A stretch of DNA of 64,000 nt from Ectocarpus siliculosus (Eukaryota > Sar > Phaeophyceae > Ectocarpales > Ectocarpaceae), in contig FN649741.1 in the NCBI GenBank assembly GCA_000310025.1, forward strand, positions 83,262 through 147,261. The letters are read 5' to 3'. Of the stretch, positions 37,491 to 48,739 are shown piece after piece (positions within the stretch are counted from its first letter, which is position 1; the number at the start of each line of letters is the position of its first letter). A program made the translations under genes and the position numbers. Below the pieces are notes generated by a model. That model worked only from the letters and a program-made list of their open reading frames with translations. It made no database searches and had not been told where the DNA came from.

Positions 37491-38922
37491 TTTTTCAAAG
37501 GGAAATAGACACAAGTGGGTATACCCACCCCTTTCTCGGACAAAAGTGGGTACTCGAAAATCCAGCGCGCGCGCACTCCATAGGCGACCCCCAAACGACT
37601 CAAAACCCCATTCTGACACCTGGGCGACACAGCCAGGGACCATACACAGCACGGGCATCGTTTTTTTCCCACTTCTAGGCACACCTTTGGCCCTAATACC
37701 GCCGACGCGCGCAAGTCCTCACCAGAGTGCCCACTTATGTCCGACATCGCGGTGGGTATACCCACCGGCGTCAACTAATTTTTTCATGTACCCACTTGTG
37801 TCTGTATTTTGACCCACTTTTGTCCAAATTGTACCCACTTTTGTCCACTTACGGACGGCGGAAATCGAGCGGAAATCGACCTCCACGTCACCGCACGGCA
37901 GAACATCGAATAGCCTCGGAACGTCTCAGAACCTCCCAACACCGTATGTATCCATGGCATCTTTCCTATCCATGGCTGCCGACTGCGGACCGACCACGGA
38001 ACATGTCAGAAACATGCCAGACCCCTTCGGTACCGGCACGGGAAGATACCAGGCACGGGAAGATACCCGCGGCAAGCCTACTGTTGTCGTGACGAGTCGG
38101 TGTGCACTCGTCGTGGTGGTTGGTGTTTTTGTGTGTGTGCGTTGTTGCTGTTTGCGCGTCTTTTTGTTCTGTATGCGCGACCCGTTGGTTGTGTTGTCCG
38201 TTGTATGTCACGCATTTATTTGTGGCGTGCCGTTAGTGCGCTGCTTGCCGGGCTTGCCNNNNNNNNNNNNNNNNNNNNNNNNNNNNNNNNNNNNNNNNNN
38301 NNNNNNNNNNNNNNNNNNNNNNNNNNNNNNNNNNNNNNNNNNNNNNNNNNNNNNNNNNCCGTGCCTGGTATCTTCCCGTGCCGGTACCGAAGGGGTCTGG
38401 CATGTTTCTGACATGTTCCGTGGTCGGTCCGCAGTCGGCAGCCATGGATAGGAAAGATGCCATGGATACGGTGTTGGGAGGTTCTGAGACGTTCCGAGGC
38501 TATTCGATGTTCTGCCGTGCGGTGACGTGGAGGTCGATTTCCGCTCGATTTCCGCCGTCCGTAAGTGGACAAACGTGGGTACAATTTGGACAAACGTGGA
38601 TCAAAATACAGACACAAGTGGGTACATGAAAAAATTAGTTGACGCCGGTGGGTATACCCACCGCGATGTCGGACATAAGTGGGCACTCTGGTGAGGACTT
38701 GCGCGCGTCGGCGGTATTAGGGCCAAAGGTGTGCCTAGAAGTGGGAAAAAAACGATGCCCGTGCTGTGTATGGTCCCTGGCTGTGTCGCCCAGGTGTCAG
38801 AATGGGGTTTTGAGTCGTTTGGGGGTCGCCTATGAAGTGCGCACGCGCTGGATTTTCGAGTACCCACTTTTGTCCGAGAAAGGGGTGGGTATACCCACTT
38901 GTGTCTATTTCCCTTTTTCAAA
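37491..38922. mobile_element. Mutator-like DNA transposon with long terminal inverted repeats (gap inside)
   Basis: The element spans 37500-38913 and is flanked by a 9-bp direct repeat TTTTTCAAA (37491-37499 and 38914-38922). Its arms (about 37500-38058 and 38359-38913, roughly 555 bp each) are near-identical inverted copies starting GGGAAATAGACACAAGTGGG, with only scattered differences. Subterminal copies of a GTGGGTAC / ACCCACTTTTGTCC motif, some palindromic (GGGTATACCC), are typical of transposase-binding arrays. Long inverted repeats plus 9-bp target duplications are the hallmark of Mutator-like elements. No transposase is visible. The interior is a 200-bp GT-rich piece (38059-38258) and a 100-N gap, so the true length and coding content are unknown. 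The matching frames in both arms are mirror images, not genes. Confidence 0.85.
38259..38358. other. Assembly gap (100 N)
   Basis: Exactly 100 undetermined bases, a common placeholder for a gap of unknown size. It falls between the two inverted arms of the transposon, as expected when near-identical inverted repeats collapse in assembly. Confidence 0.98.
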
Positions 38923-40006
38923 TCAATTGTTGAATTTCACGGACAGTAGGTGTTTCCCGCCGTTTTTTTGAATTTGCAAAACGTATTTGATCCTTTGGGG
39001 TAACGTATCAGTGATGTTTACAGCAGTAGATGAGAATGGTACACCTGGTGCATGGTAGGTAGGCCATAGCAGTCAGTTTGTATCATGTTAGCTTGTTTCT
39101 TGCTATGTTTGGTGTTGGAAAACAAACACCATCAGTAGAGCACGGAAAGTTTTCAAATGATTTACATCCAATGTGTGTGTGGCGGTTGTTGTCAACTTCC
39201 CTGGTGTTCCTCAGAGCGGTTTGTCGAGATATCTTGTCGCAACCATGTCGTAATCACGTTGTAGAGCATCCGTCATGAAGGTCAGCAGCAGCAGCGAGTA
39301 GCAGTTGGTCTCTCCGTGTGGAGCAGTGGTGTGGACATGTTACGGAGTACGGCGAAGGATACAACACGTAGAAATTACCCACCTGGACGCACAACGATCA
39401 GCAGCGAAGACGATGTGTGTCAGCCACGAGGTCAATATGGGAGAGCACCTTAGCACGAAACCCGATACAGCCTTCTCGCCTTGCCTCAAGTCCTATCGGA
39501 GGGGCTATGTATGTGGTACCACGGCAGGGATCCGAATGCCGACTGCTCCGAACACAATGAATGTTGTGTATGTATGTGTATGTTACGGTGGGAAGGTGGA
39601 GAGGGAAGAGGTTGGGTAGTTGGTTCATCGGGTGTGTGAATTTTGTCTGTCTGCCTGTCCTCCCTCTGTCTGTTTCTCCAATATCAACGTTTAATCAGCG
39701 AAAGAGACGGAGACAGCATCGGGGCGCACCAGCGAAGATATGCACTGACTGTCTGACTGTACACCAACAATGACGTGAAATGCGGCGCAAAAGGTAATTT
39801 TAAAATCCAACGGCGAGGGCCATTGGCTGTGAAGGATGCGGCGGAATAAACACACCGCAGAAACCATGACGCAGCAAAGTTTCAACGCGCCAACTCAGAC
39901 CCTTTTCTGCTTCGGCGCGAACACTGGTCATCCCCACCCGCCCACCCAAGTCACAACCTTCACCTTTCCCTCTCTCATCTTCCACACATCCTACCCAATA
40001 AGCAAG
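38923..40006. other. Intergenic region and 5' flank of LHC gene 3
   Basis: No gene is recognised. The last 60 bases before the start codon are C/T-rich (CTTTCCCTCTCTCATCTTCC), consistent with a leader. A CCATTGG inverted CCAAT-type motif lies near 39829 but its role is unproven. Confidence 0.4.
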
Positions 40007-42005
40007 ATGGTCGCCTCCCAGATGTTCCTCGGCACTGCCGCTGCCCTCATCGCCTCCTCGACTGCCTTCGTCGCACCCGTGGCCGTGCGATCTGCGGCAC
40101 CAGCGTCCGCTGCTTCGGCCCTCAAGATGAGCGCTGGGTCCGACTACGTCGCAACCCTGCCAGGGGCTCCCTTCTCGGATGGAAAGGTGAAACATAACCA
40201 GCCATGTGCGACGAAATCGCCACATGAGTGTCTGATCTGCATCGAGATGTGGAAGGTCGTGCGCCGTGTCATTTTTTTTACCCTTGGAGCTCGGTTTCAA
40301 ACGGTGTCCGCAGAAGAGAAATCGGCGACATGCCCAGCTTTGGGTTTGGATAGTGTGGCGTGGCTTTGGACGCGGTGCCGGTACTATTTACGGCTCTGCT
40401 CTCCGCCTGGGGTCCGGATCTGCTGTACATGTTGCACACAGTCTGCATCTGACTCAAGAAAATGATGAACTCGCACTGCCTGTGATGTAGTCTACGAAGT
40501 ACGCAGTACGCACGAGTACGTGTTCTGTTTCTGCCTCCGTTGACTGTATCTACGGCTACCTTCGGTACCCAGCCCCTTTGTTTACGTCTACTGATTTCCA
40601 TGAGAATAGTTCTTTGCTGGTGTCGGGGAGGCGTGTAATCCGCTCTGACTGAGTACCTTCACACCTGACATATGGGTATTTCCATGTTTGTTTCTGACTG
40701 TTTCACCCGCTCGCAACGCGTCCTGCCGTTGTTGTTTTTTGTTTCAAGATTTTCGACCCTCTCAGCTTGTCGGATGGCGCTGCCCCCGGCGACATCAAGA
40801 AGTGGCGCGAGGCCGAGATCAAGCACGGGCGCGTGGCCATGCTTGCGTCCCTCGGGATTCTTGTCGCAGAGGTAAGCTCCCATTCGAAGTAGTCTTAAGA
40901 GCGGAAGGGATGTGTGGTGTTGAGAACCGAAGTGTGATGGGTTGTGCGAGCTTGTACCCTTTGAATGCCGTTTACCCTTCTTGGATACTACTGTGGTTTC
41001 AAGTGAGAATGAGCGTGGACATTGTGGAGGTGATAGCTTGTGAATTTGAGGCTCGACAGCGAGAAATTCGACTCTTGCCTTGTCTCGTGCTTTCTCAAGA
41101 CTCGCTGAAAAATCTCGCGTAGAATACGACCACTCACTTGTGTGGTAGGGACGCAGTATATACGTGCTTTCCATCGTGTCGATGCAGTCTGTTTTTCGTT
41201 TTCCAGTCAAGCAAATCGAGGTATGCTGGTTCAACCGACAGTTGAAAAGTGCGTTTTTCTCCTTCCTGCAGAATCATGTACTGCTATATTTACCTGGTAC
41301 ACTTTAGTGACGAGATCATCCACCCGTTGACTAGGCATGTGACAAAATATGTGCTTACCCCTCCCGCTTGCGTCGACGCCCCGTGCCGTCCGCAGGAGTA
41401 CCACCCTCTGTTCATGGGTAAAGATTTCATCGGCCCGGCCATCATCCACTTTCAGGAGATCTCTGCGCAGTTCCCCGAGGTATGAGAACGTTTGATGTCT
41501 ACAAGAACTTAACGTTCTCTCGTGTCACATCACAGTGCCGCAGAGCGATCAGCACGTACGGCATTACATAGGTGGTGCGTTTTCGGTGCAATGCCGCCAT
41601 CTACGGCTCCCGTGCCGTTGTTCCCACTGCACCATGCAGTACACCCGAACATCCCTTTTCGCCTCTCTGTTCCTCACTTCCCCTCACCCATATTACCTCA
41701 TGTCTCCCAAACCTCAGTTCTGGGCGTTCTCCCTCCTGGGCATGGCCTTCATCGAGTACAACACCATCATGACCGCCTTCGACACCCCTAGCGCTGTCAC
41801 CGGCGAGGGCGGCCTGAAGGAGGACTATATCCCGGGAGACCTCGGCTTCGACCCCCTCAACCTCAAGCCCGACGGTGAGGCGGCTCTGGACGTGATGAAG
41901 ACCAAGGAGCTCAACAACGGCCGTTTGGCCATGATCGGCATCGCCGGCATGTTGGCGCAGGAGCTGGTCAACGGGCAGGACATCCTCCCCAACTTTTTCT
42001 TCTAA
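40007..42005 (+). CDS. Fucoxanthin-chlorophyll a/c light-harvesting protein, gene 3
   Basis: Thylakoid antenna protein, an intact paralogue of the genes at 16911 and 25628. Exons: 40007-40186, 40749-40871, 41396-41479, 41718-42005; GT-AG introns, all phase 0; 224 residues. The presequence [24 protein letters not shown] gives a signal peptide plus the Phe plastid motif; the mature part begins near [20 protein letters not shown]. Helix 1 has [14 protein letters not shown] and helix 3 has [14 protein letters not shown] with the chlorophyll-binding Glu/Arg pairs. The C-terminus ([12 protein letters not shown]) differs from the other two (INPADILG and [11 protein letters not shown]), so products could be told apart. 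Its exon lengths match gene 1 except for the last exon. Confidence 0.96.
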
Positions 42006-44234
42006 ATGCGTGGGCCTCATAGATTTCCTGCAGACGTTTTCGTGCGTGAATGTTTTTGGGCGGCTGCCTTTGAATGGAGTTTCTGCTTTGATTCGCGCAG
42101 AAGCACCGTAGTTTACCTCCGACGGTGATAAACAAATGCGTGTAAGAAACTGGTGGTCCTTTTAGGCTAGAGGAGATCTTTGGCAAAACAATATGTTTTC
42201 GTTCCACGCCGGCTAGCGGTTCTTTCCCAGGGTCAGTTGTGTGGGCAGTTGGTCAAGGTTTCCTCTGAGGAAGGCGAGCACGCTACAAGCACTTGCGGAG
42301 TGTTTTGTACAGTTTGAGTTTTGTTATATATTGCAAGTGATTCGCTCTTGTTGTGTCGCCTGTGTGACATCACCACAGGAGGGTGGTTGGCGTTAAATAC
42401 TCCCACACGGAGGCACCATGAGATTCGCGTGCTACGTTTTCAAGGTGCACATGATGATTTTTTTAATGAAATTTTGGTGTTCAAATTCAACACCATTCAA
42501 ATCGAAGTGTGGGTGTGGTGCAGTATATCTGGTGGACAGGTGCGGTGTCTTTCAGTCCAGCGGTGTAGTCTACCGTAGGAACGTGGTGATGCACTGCAGT
42601 ATGTCAGCGAACCCGCACGGTTTGTTGGAGATTGCGAATTCCCGTTTTGTCTTTGATTCAATGTTTGGGCAACCGTCACCCACCGCTATTTGGCACTGGG
42701 TATTGTAATGGTGTTTTCTGTATGCCCGTTTCTATAAGTGCACACCCTCGGATAGAGAAAGAACGACTTGTCGCAGGCATCTCAGCTCAAGGCGCTCAAC
42801 GATTGGACCTCTTTCACAACCACTAATATTATTTTAGACAGATCGCTAGGGTGCTTCCCATGGCACTTCTCGCGCGCTCTTGACGACCTAAAACGCAGAG
42901 ATATAGGCCCCGGTGCCGCTGCACGAAATAGTCCTTCGCGTTTCATACGCTCAAAATCGGAGGAACATCAATGTGCAATCCCCGGGAACGCGAAAATCCG
43001 ATTGGACATAACAAGTCCTGTGTGGCCTTCCTCCTGTGTGACACCGACTGGTGCGTCCGGACTCGTACTGCAAGGTACAAGGACTGATCTCGATTTCCAG
43101 AATCGATGGGGATGACACCAAGAATACCGACCAATAAAAGGTGTGGCACCGCCGTCGCTATGAAAAAATTCAGGTGCAAACACCTTTGAAAGAATGTGGG
43201 AAAAACAATGTAACCGAGGATGGTGTGATGCATGCAACCTCGCGCGTAACATCGATGTACAGTAGATTAATGTAGATGAAAGTAGGTGTGACATTCACTC
43301 TGAATGACAAGGTGCCCCCACAAACGGACGGCTAGACCCTCAATAATATGCGTAGACGTGGGGATGATAGGCAAGGAAGGGTGGTGTTGACTTATGAGGG
43401 AAGAATCCGCCTGGAGGATCATCTTCATCTCCGGACAGGGCGAGAACGGACAGCTGTACCCGGCGAAAGTGCCATTTGTATAATAGTGGTGTCAAAGCTC
43501 CCTCCCACCCTGTGTTGTGTGTGTGTTTGTCCTATGTATTATGGCCACAGCAGTCCCCCATTTTTCGTGGTGAGACATGTACTACACTTTACAGTGTATT
43601 TTTCCGTACAACTACAACCATCCAGGGTCACACGGGAGGGGGTAAACACCAGGGCTTTTTTCTTCTCTTCATGGTATTATTTTCGCGCCCCACCTTGCTC
43701 CTGCGATGCGTGCTGAATTATATTTCTATCGCGAGAAGAGTCCAGCCGTCCCTCTCCCTCATCAACGGTGCTAACGTCGAAGTTTGGTACTCACGAGAGC
43801 TTTTCCAGCTATTTTTCGCTTTTATCCACAAGTTTTGTAAATTTATCACCCGATGGGGATTCGAACTCGCGACCTTTCTCTGCGACTAGCGACTTCGATG
43901 TTACCACTAGACCACCGGGCGACCGGTACCCTGCGCAACGAAACTCAAACCCAATGCTCTTCGTACGCAGTGTACCACAGAAACAAAACTGCGCACCCTT
44001 CTCTCAACAAACGGATGCAGCGAGGCGCAAATAAACGGTAACAAGTCGCGCAACAAGAGGACCTGACCAAGTATGACTGCCGTGGTACACAGCCCACATC
44101 AAGCCGACAAAATTGTTGCAAATCAACGCAAGATTTGCAAGCCAAGCCAAGTCAGGTTCGCAACTCAACGCAGGTGTCGCAAGTCATCACGAAAGTGTTG
44201 GGAGTAAAACGTTCACACCGCAGCATCCTACACC
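42006..44234. other. Intergenic region between LHC gene 3 and the SufE-BolA gene
   Basis: No coding gene is recognised. The genes on both sides end here (convergent), so 3' UTRs probably occupy each edge. A tRNA-like segment lies at 43847-43921. Confidence 0.45.
43847..43921 (-). repeat. tRNA-like sequence, probably a tRNA-derived SINE head or tRNA relic
   Basis: On the minus strand CGCCCGG at the 5' end pairs fully (with two G-U pairs) with TCGGGTG at the 3' end, like a 7-bp acceptor stem. It is followed by TG and GTCTAGTGGT (A box-like) and later GAGTTCGAATCCC (B box-like). However, the T stem does not pair (GCGAG against CCCCA) and no clean anticodon arm forms, so this is unlikely to be a working tRNA. 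Confidence 0.4.
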
Positions 44235-47200
44235 CTACATTCCTACTTCCTCGGGCGTCTTCGTGTCTAGGGTAACCGCGTGTACTATTTTCATTTCGTC
44301 GGCCATGAGGCCGTACACGGATCGGTGCCGCTTCAACAGCGTCAGGCCCTCGAAGGATTTGCTGACGATGTTAATCATGAACTTGGACTCTTCCCCGCCT
44401 GACTCGTCCTCGATGACCAGCTTCAACGGCTCCAGCTTTTGCAGCCTAGGAATAAGACAGGCCGTAGACAAGCGAATATAGCAGGTCAGACGGGATAAAG
44501 TGATGCGATGGACAACAGTAAAGGGGGGGGGGGTCGGCGTACTCTTATGTTTTGCATGCCTTAGCGGTTAGACCATTGACCACGAGTCCTCGAGAGGACG
44601 GAGCATTGTTCTCACAGGACCGATCACCGATGGTCAACCGTTCAACCTACTTTGCCGAAGGTCGCTCATAAATGTTTTCCCTAGCCTATCGATCCTATCG
44701 ACATCACTTCTCCCCCTCTCAACCCACTTCCTATGTCCTAGTACAGCTACCGTCTTCTCCTGGCTGTTCCATGCCATAAACATCTTCCTCTACCTTCCTT
44801 CTACTGTTCCCAGCTCAGGCATGTACACTTCCCTCCCCTTGTACAACGGATATTCCATAATTACATGAACACGGTCTTCGCACTCGGAGCCGCATTCACA
44901 TTTGAACTTGTCGTCTTCAGGTCTACCTTCCTAAATCTTCGTCTACGTTCTCGAAGGCCAATGTACCTGGTCCTGATTTTGACCTCCCGCTTTGCCCCTG
45001 CATCCATTGGTCCATGTAGGTAGTCCTTGAACCGTATTCCTTCTTTAACATGCCGTACACTTCTAGACCGTCCTTATCCTTGGTTTCTTTGGTTTTATAT
45101 TATGTTCTTCTCTCTCGGCAAAAGCGACAGATATCTTCTCCTTGAACACCCTTGGACCCTCCGTTTCCGGCGTGTCACCTTCGTCAGTTTCGAACCCCTT
45201 CCATTCGTCATCTACAACCTTGAACCATTCCGTGGGTTGTCTACCCCTCTTGTTTGACCACTTCGCTCCCAAGCTATTCTCGGCAACCTCTCCTCTCCCA
45301 TACCGCACATGCGGTACAGCAGTACTGCCACGTTAGCTTCCTTGCGTCTTTTCCCGATCGTAGGGATTTGGATCCACAATTCTGCCCTGAGGGCTGCATT
45401 GCTTGTGCGCTGGGACCATCCTAAGGATGGTTTTCGCTGCTTTCATCTGCGCCGCCTCGAGCTCGTTGGCTACCTTCATATTTCCTCCCATACTTCTCCG
45501 GCGTACTCTAGCGGCGGTACGATAACGCTCTTCAAAACTGTCTACTTGATGCGTATATCGAGGTGCCGGTTTGCGAGCATTGGGTGCAGCTTTCCTGCTC
45601 GTGCTTTGCCCCTTTCCGCTACCTTGGACACGTATGCATTCCACAAACAGTCTATTGCGATCTCTACCCCAAGATATGTGTACTGATCCATTACCGCAAG
45701 CTCATCGCCCTACACGTCCATCTATACTCTACCGGTTCCTCCCTGTCCTCGTTGCATACCATGACGGCACTCTTCTAACGTTGGCAGACAATCTTCACCT
45801 ATATCAGCAAAACCCTTCGCTGCGTCAATCTGCAGTTGAAGTCCCTCAGGGTATTCAGACATCCCAAAAAAACAACCGCAAACAGCATTCCCGACACCCA
45901 AGATTCCCCTGCCTTTACTCCCTTCCCAACTGTCTCTACGAGCTACAACAGATCCTATATGAACACCTCGAACAATGTTGGGGACAAAATGCAACCTTGT
46001 GGGAACCCCTGTTCAATGTTGAAGAACTTCATTTCTCCGTCAAGCATGACAGCGCGTTTCGTACACTCTTGTCATTTTCTTCAGCACTCTCCACATTTTC
46101 CCCTTTATCCTGTCCTTTGACAACTGCTCCCACAGCCCATTTCTCCACACCGTATAGTATGCCTTTTGGGGATGGTATTTTTTTGTGGTGGCATTTCCGC
46201 ACGAAAAAATACCGTTCAGAATTTGACGGAAAGGAACTTGAACCAGAACCCGCAAATACTAACAGTTGACCAAAAGGGTCCCCAGCCCGTTTTCTTACCA
46301 ATATCTGCAACACCTGTCACCGTAGCAAATTACACCAAAACAAGGTCCTATGAGCGATGGTGATTACCACGGGATGAAAGCCAACCTGAGGACGAGAGTA
46401 ACGGTAAGCCTGGGGTTCACCGTCTCTGTCCCGGCAACAGACACACGACGCGAATCCTCCAATACATCGTCCGATAAACATTGCGCTTTTTCGTCTGTCC
46501 CGGAAACGTAACCAGTGGTGACGTTCACGGCATGCTAAGCCAACTACGGATTGATTGCTCCGCTCTCTCACTTTTCGGTTATCCGTGATGCCATCGTCCC
46601 GCTTTGCTCCGGCTCCTCCGCTGCCGCTTCTTCCGCCGCCGGGGCTGCTTGCTCCACAGCCGCGCGGATGGCCGACTCGCCGCCCAACGCTAGCGCCTTC
46701 CCCTTCATCGTCCGTAGCATGTTGATGAACCCGTTGTTTCGCCTGCGTGCAGTAGCGGCGATGCAAAGTGCGTTTAGGTGCGTGCTCGGCAGGGTACTCA
46801 ACGCAGAAGCACGCAGCACAAGCCGCCTAAACTTGGGGCCGGACCAAGCACATGTGTTCCATGCCCGACGTAAGTGTAACATGAATAGGGGCGCTATACA
46901 GGACGGGGTCATGTCGCAAACACTGTTAGTGTAGTCTGTGCCGACTCTCGTGTACTAGTAAACACATAAAACAGGATATTGTCGTTTGTGCCGACTTTCA
47001 TGTCGGAAACACTGAATACTGGGTTTTGCAGTCTGCGCCGACTCTCTACAGGCGATCAAGTACCCTACGGAGATACGAGTTATCTTCCTCCATACATCGC
47101 CTCCGCGAACCCACAAAACCATACACCAGCCGCATCAAGATGCCGACGTGATGTGCGCTCCAGCAGGTAAAAAAATTACGACGACAAGAGCGGCTGACAA

Positions 47201-48739
47201 CACTTTCATACGGAAGCGGCCGATCGCAAAATGAAATGCAACACCAGTAGGGGCTTGGCGGATGTCACGGTGTCTAGAAGCCCACGTTGATTGGTGCGCT
47301 CTGCAATACTATGGACATTTGGAGCCTCCATCGCGCCTCGCCCTTTTTGGTGCGGTCAAAGCAGATATCGCACCCATCGAGCACCTTGAAAATAGAAGTA
47401 GTAGCCTTTAAAGGCGTCTTTCTACAGCTCCAATAAACCATAACAGGGCATCAACGACCAGGACAATCGTTTTGGATGATAGGACAAGCGCGGCGTACAT
47501 ACCCGGCAGTGAGGCTGGCCTGAAGGCCGGCCACTTGGATGAACTCTGGCTTGACGGTCTGGATGGCCTCCGGCGAGTTGCCGGAAAGGCCCATCGCGAG
47601 AAGGCCTGCCAACCCCTTGGTGATCATCGCGTCCGAGTCCGTGGAGTAGTAGATTAGGCCATCCTTCACCTCCGCCGCAACGTACACGGTCGAGAGGCAC
47701 CTGGAACAACGAAGTTGACGAGATCAAGGCCGTTGCCAAAGCCAAGCGAACGGCGATAAGAGACGCGTTGCTCAACTACACTCACTATCGCTCGGATTTC
47801 CACGATGTTCGCCACAGCACTACTCCCCAAGCTTCGTGTTTTGCGTTGGTTGCTGCTGCCATACACTACGCCCTTTGGGCAGGTGCAGGGTTCAATAGAT
47901 GCAGATACGCCCTGTGATCCTTTGTTGTCGCAGCCAACGACGGATGTGCGAAGACCTCGCGTCGTTCGCCCTGTCGACACGTCACGTGTGTGTTGCAAGT
48001 CTTGGCAGCCCGGTACAGGCAGTGGTACAGCTTGCATTCGCCCACGTACTGGTTCCTGCTGTGAACGTTGGAGCTCTAACTAATGCCACCACATACAAGT
48101 CTCGCTACTGCTGACGAAAGCTTCAACACGCAAAAGCGTCCAGTCTACACGTCTAGACTACAGCAATAGTATAGACTTGCTGTGCCGAAAGGACCGCCGC
48201 TGGCGTCCGACTTCAACTCTTCGTCCAAGCAGTTTACCGCATCACATACCAGAATCCTACATCATGTGTTCATGTTTCGCTGGAGAACAGTTGCCACCTA
48301 GACCAAAGCCGTACCCACGTTGCTTCTAAAACATGTTTCCACGCCCTACAGGTAGTATACCTCACCCCAAGACCTTGTTCTCCTCTGTCTGGAGAGCCGG
48401 GTCCATCTTGTCGCCCATCTGCGCGAGGTGCAGGAGCTGCATCTGTCGCATCTTGTCCGTGGGACAAGACCTGAACACCTTCGTCAACCTTTCCAGCTCC
48501 GGGGTCAGCCCCAACTCCTTCAGGTCAGTGGATGTCGACATGAGAGGGGCATCGCGTCCGCTACGGGCTGGTTCAGCAGCACGAGCTGCTGGTCGTCTCA
48601 GGCGTGCGGCCTGTGCTGCTCTGTGAGACGAAAACGCCCCGCCTGGCACTACTGCGACGTTGGGCGTCACAAAGGCCTCGCCGACCGAGCACACGCTGGT
48701 CGTCAAGGCGACCGACAAAATTGCTGCTCGTGCAACCAT
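44235..48739 (-). CDS. Plastid SufE-BolA fusion protein (cysteine desulfurase activator)
   Basis: SufE takes sulfur from the cysteine desulfurase SufS/NFS2 and stimulates it; plant SUFE1 carries a C-terminal BolA domain that binds monothiol glutaredoxins. Exons: 48739-48366, 47700-47503, 46742-46572, 44445-44235; all phase 2, GT-AG; 954 nt, 317 residues. The presequence is MVARAAILSVALTTSVCSVG then EAF-VTP, a signal peptide with the stramenopile Phe motif. The SufE domain includes LLHLAQMGDKMDP, TEENKVLGCLSTVYVAA (the Cys of GCLS is the catalytic residue, just after intron 1), YYSTDSDAMITKGLAGLLAM and AGRNNGFINML. An Ala/Glu linker leads to MASRITEKLQKLEP and the BolA domain: LVIEDESGG, SKFMINIVSKSFEGL, LLKRHRSVYGLM and VHAVTLDTKTPEEVG. 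Intron 3 (46571-44446) holds a LINE fragment. If exon 3 is read through, a stop three bases past the donor would give a SufE-only form. Confidence 0.93.
44530..46170 (-). mobile_element. 5'-truncated, inactive LINE (non-LTR retrotransposon) copy A
   Basis: The minus strand encodes, with frameshifts and stops, reverse transcriptase segments in order: KAYYTVWRNGLWEQL, IKGKMWRVLKKM, FFNIEQGFPQGCILSPTLFE (followed by an in-frame stop), PEGLQLQIDAAKGFAD, MDQYTYLGVEIAIDCLWNAY and KVANELEAAQMKAAKTIL. A C-terminal Cys/His-type segment (CECGSECEDRVHVIMEYP) follows. The catalytic Asp-Asp box is not readable. The 3' part is shared with copy B at 55540. It sits in intron 3 of the SufE-BolA gene, in the same orientation as the gene. 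The 5' boundary is approximate. Confidence 0.85.

Noticed and set aside
37387-38921. Mirror-image frames (up to 165 codons) around the N gap
   Set aside because: The same peptide appears on both sides in opposite orientation because the DNA is an inverted repeat; the frames running through N are meaningless.
31684-42005. A prokaryotic-style operon or defence island
   Set aside because: Genes here have introns, long intergenic DNA and plastid presequences; this is eukaryotic nuclear DNA.
43847-43921. A functional tRNA gene
   Set aside because: The T stem cannot pair and no proper anticodon arm forms; kept only as a tRNA-like repeat.
44530-46170. An active retrotransposon gene
   Set aside because: Stops, frame changes and loss of the catalytic Asp-Asp box show that it cannot encode a working reverse transcriptase.
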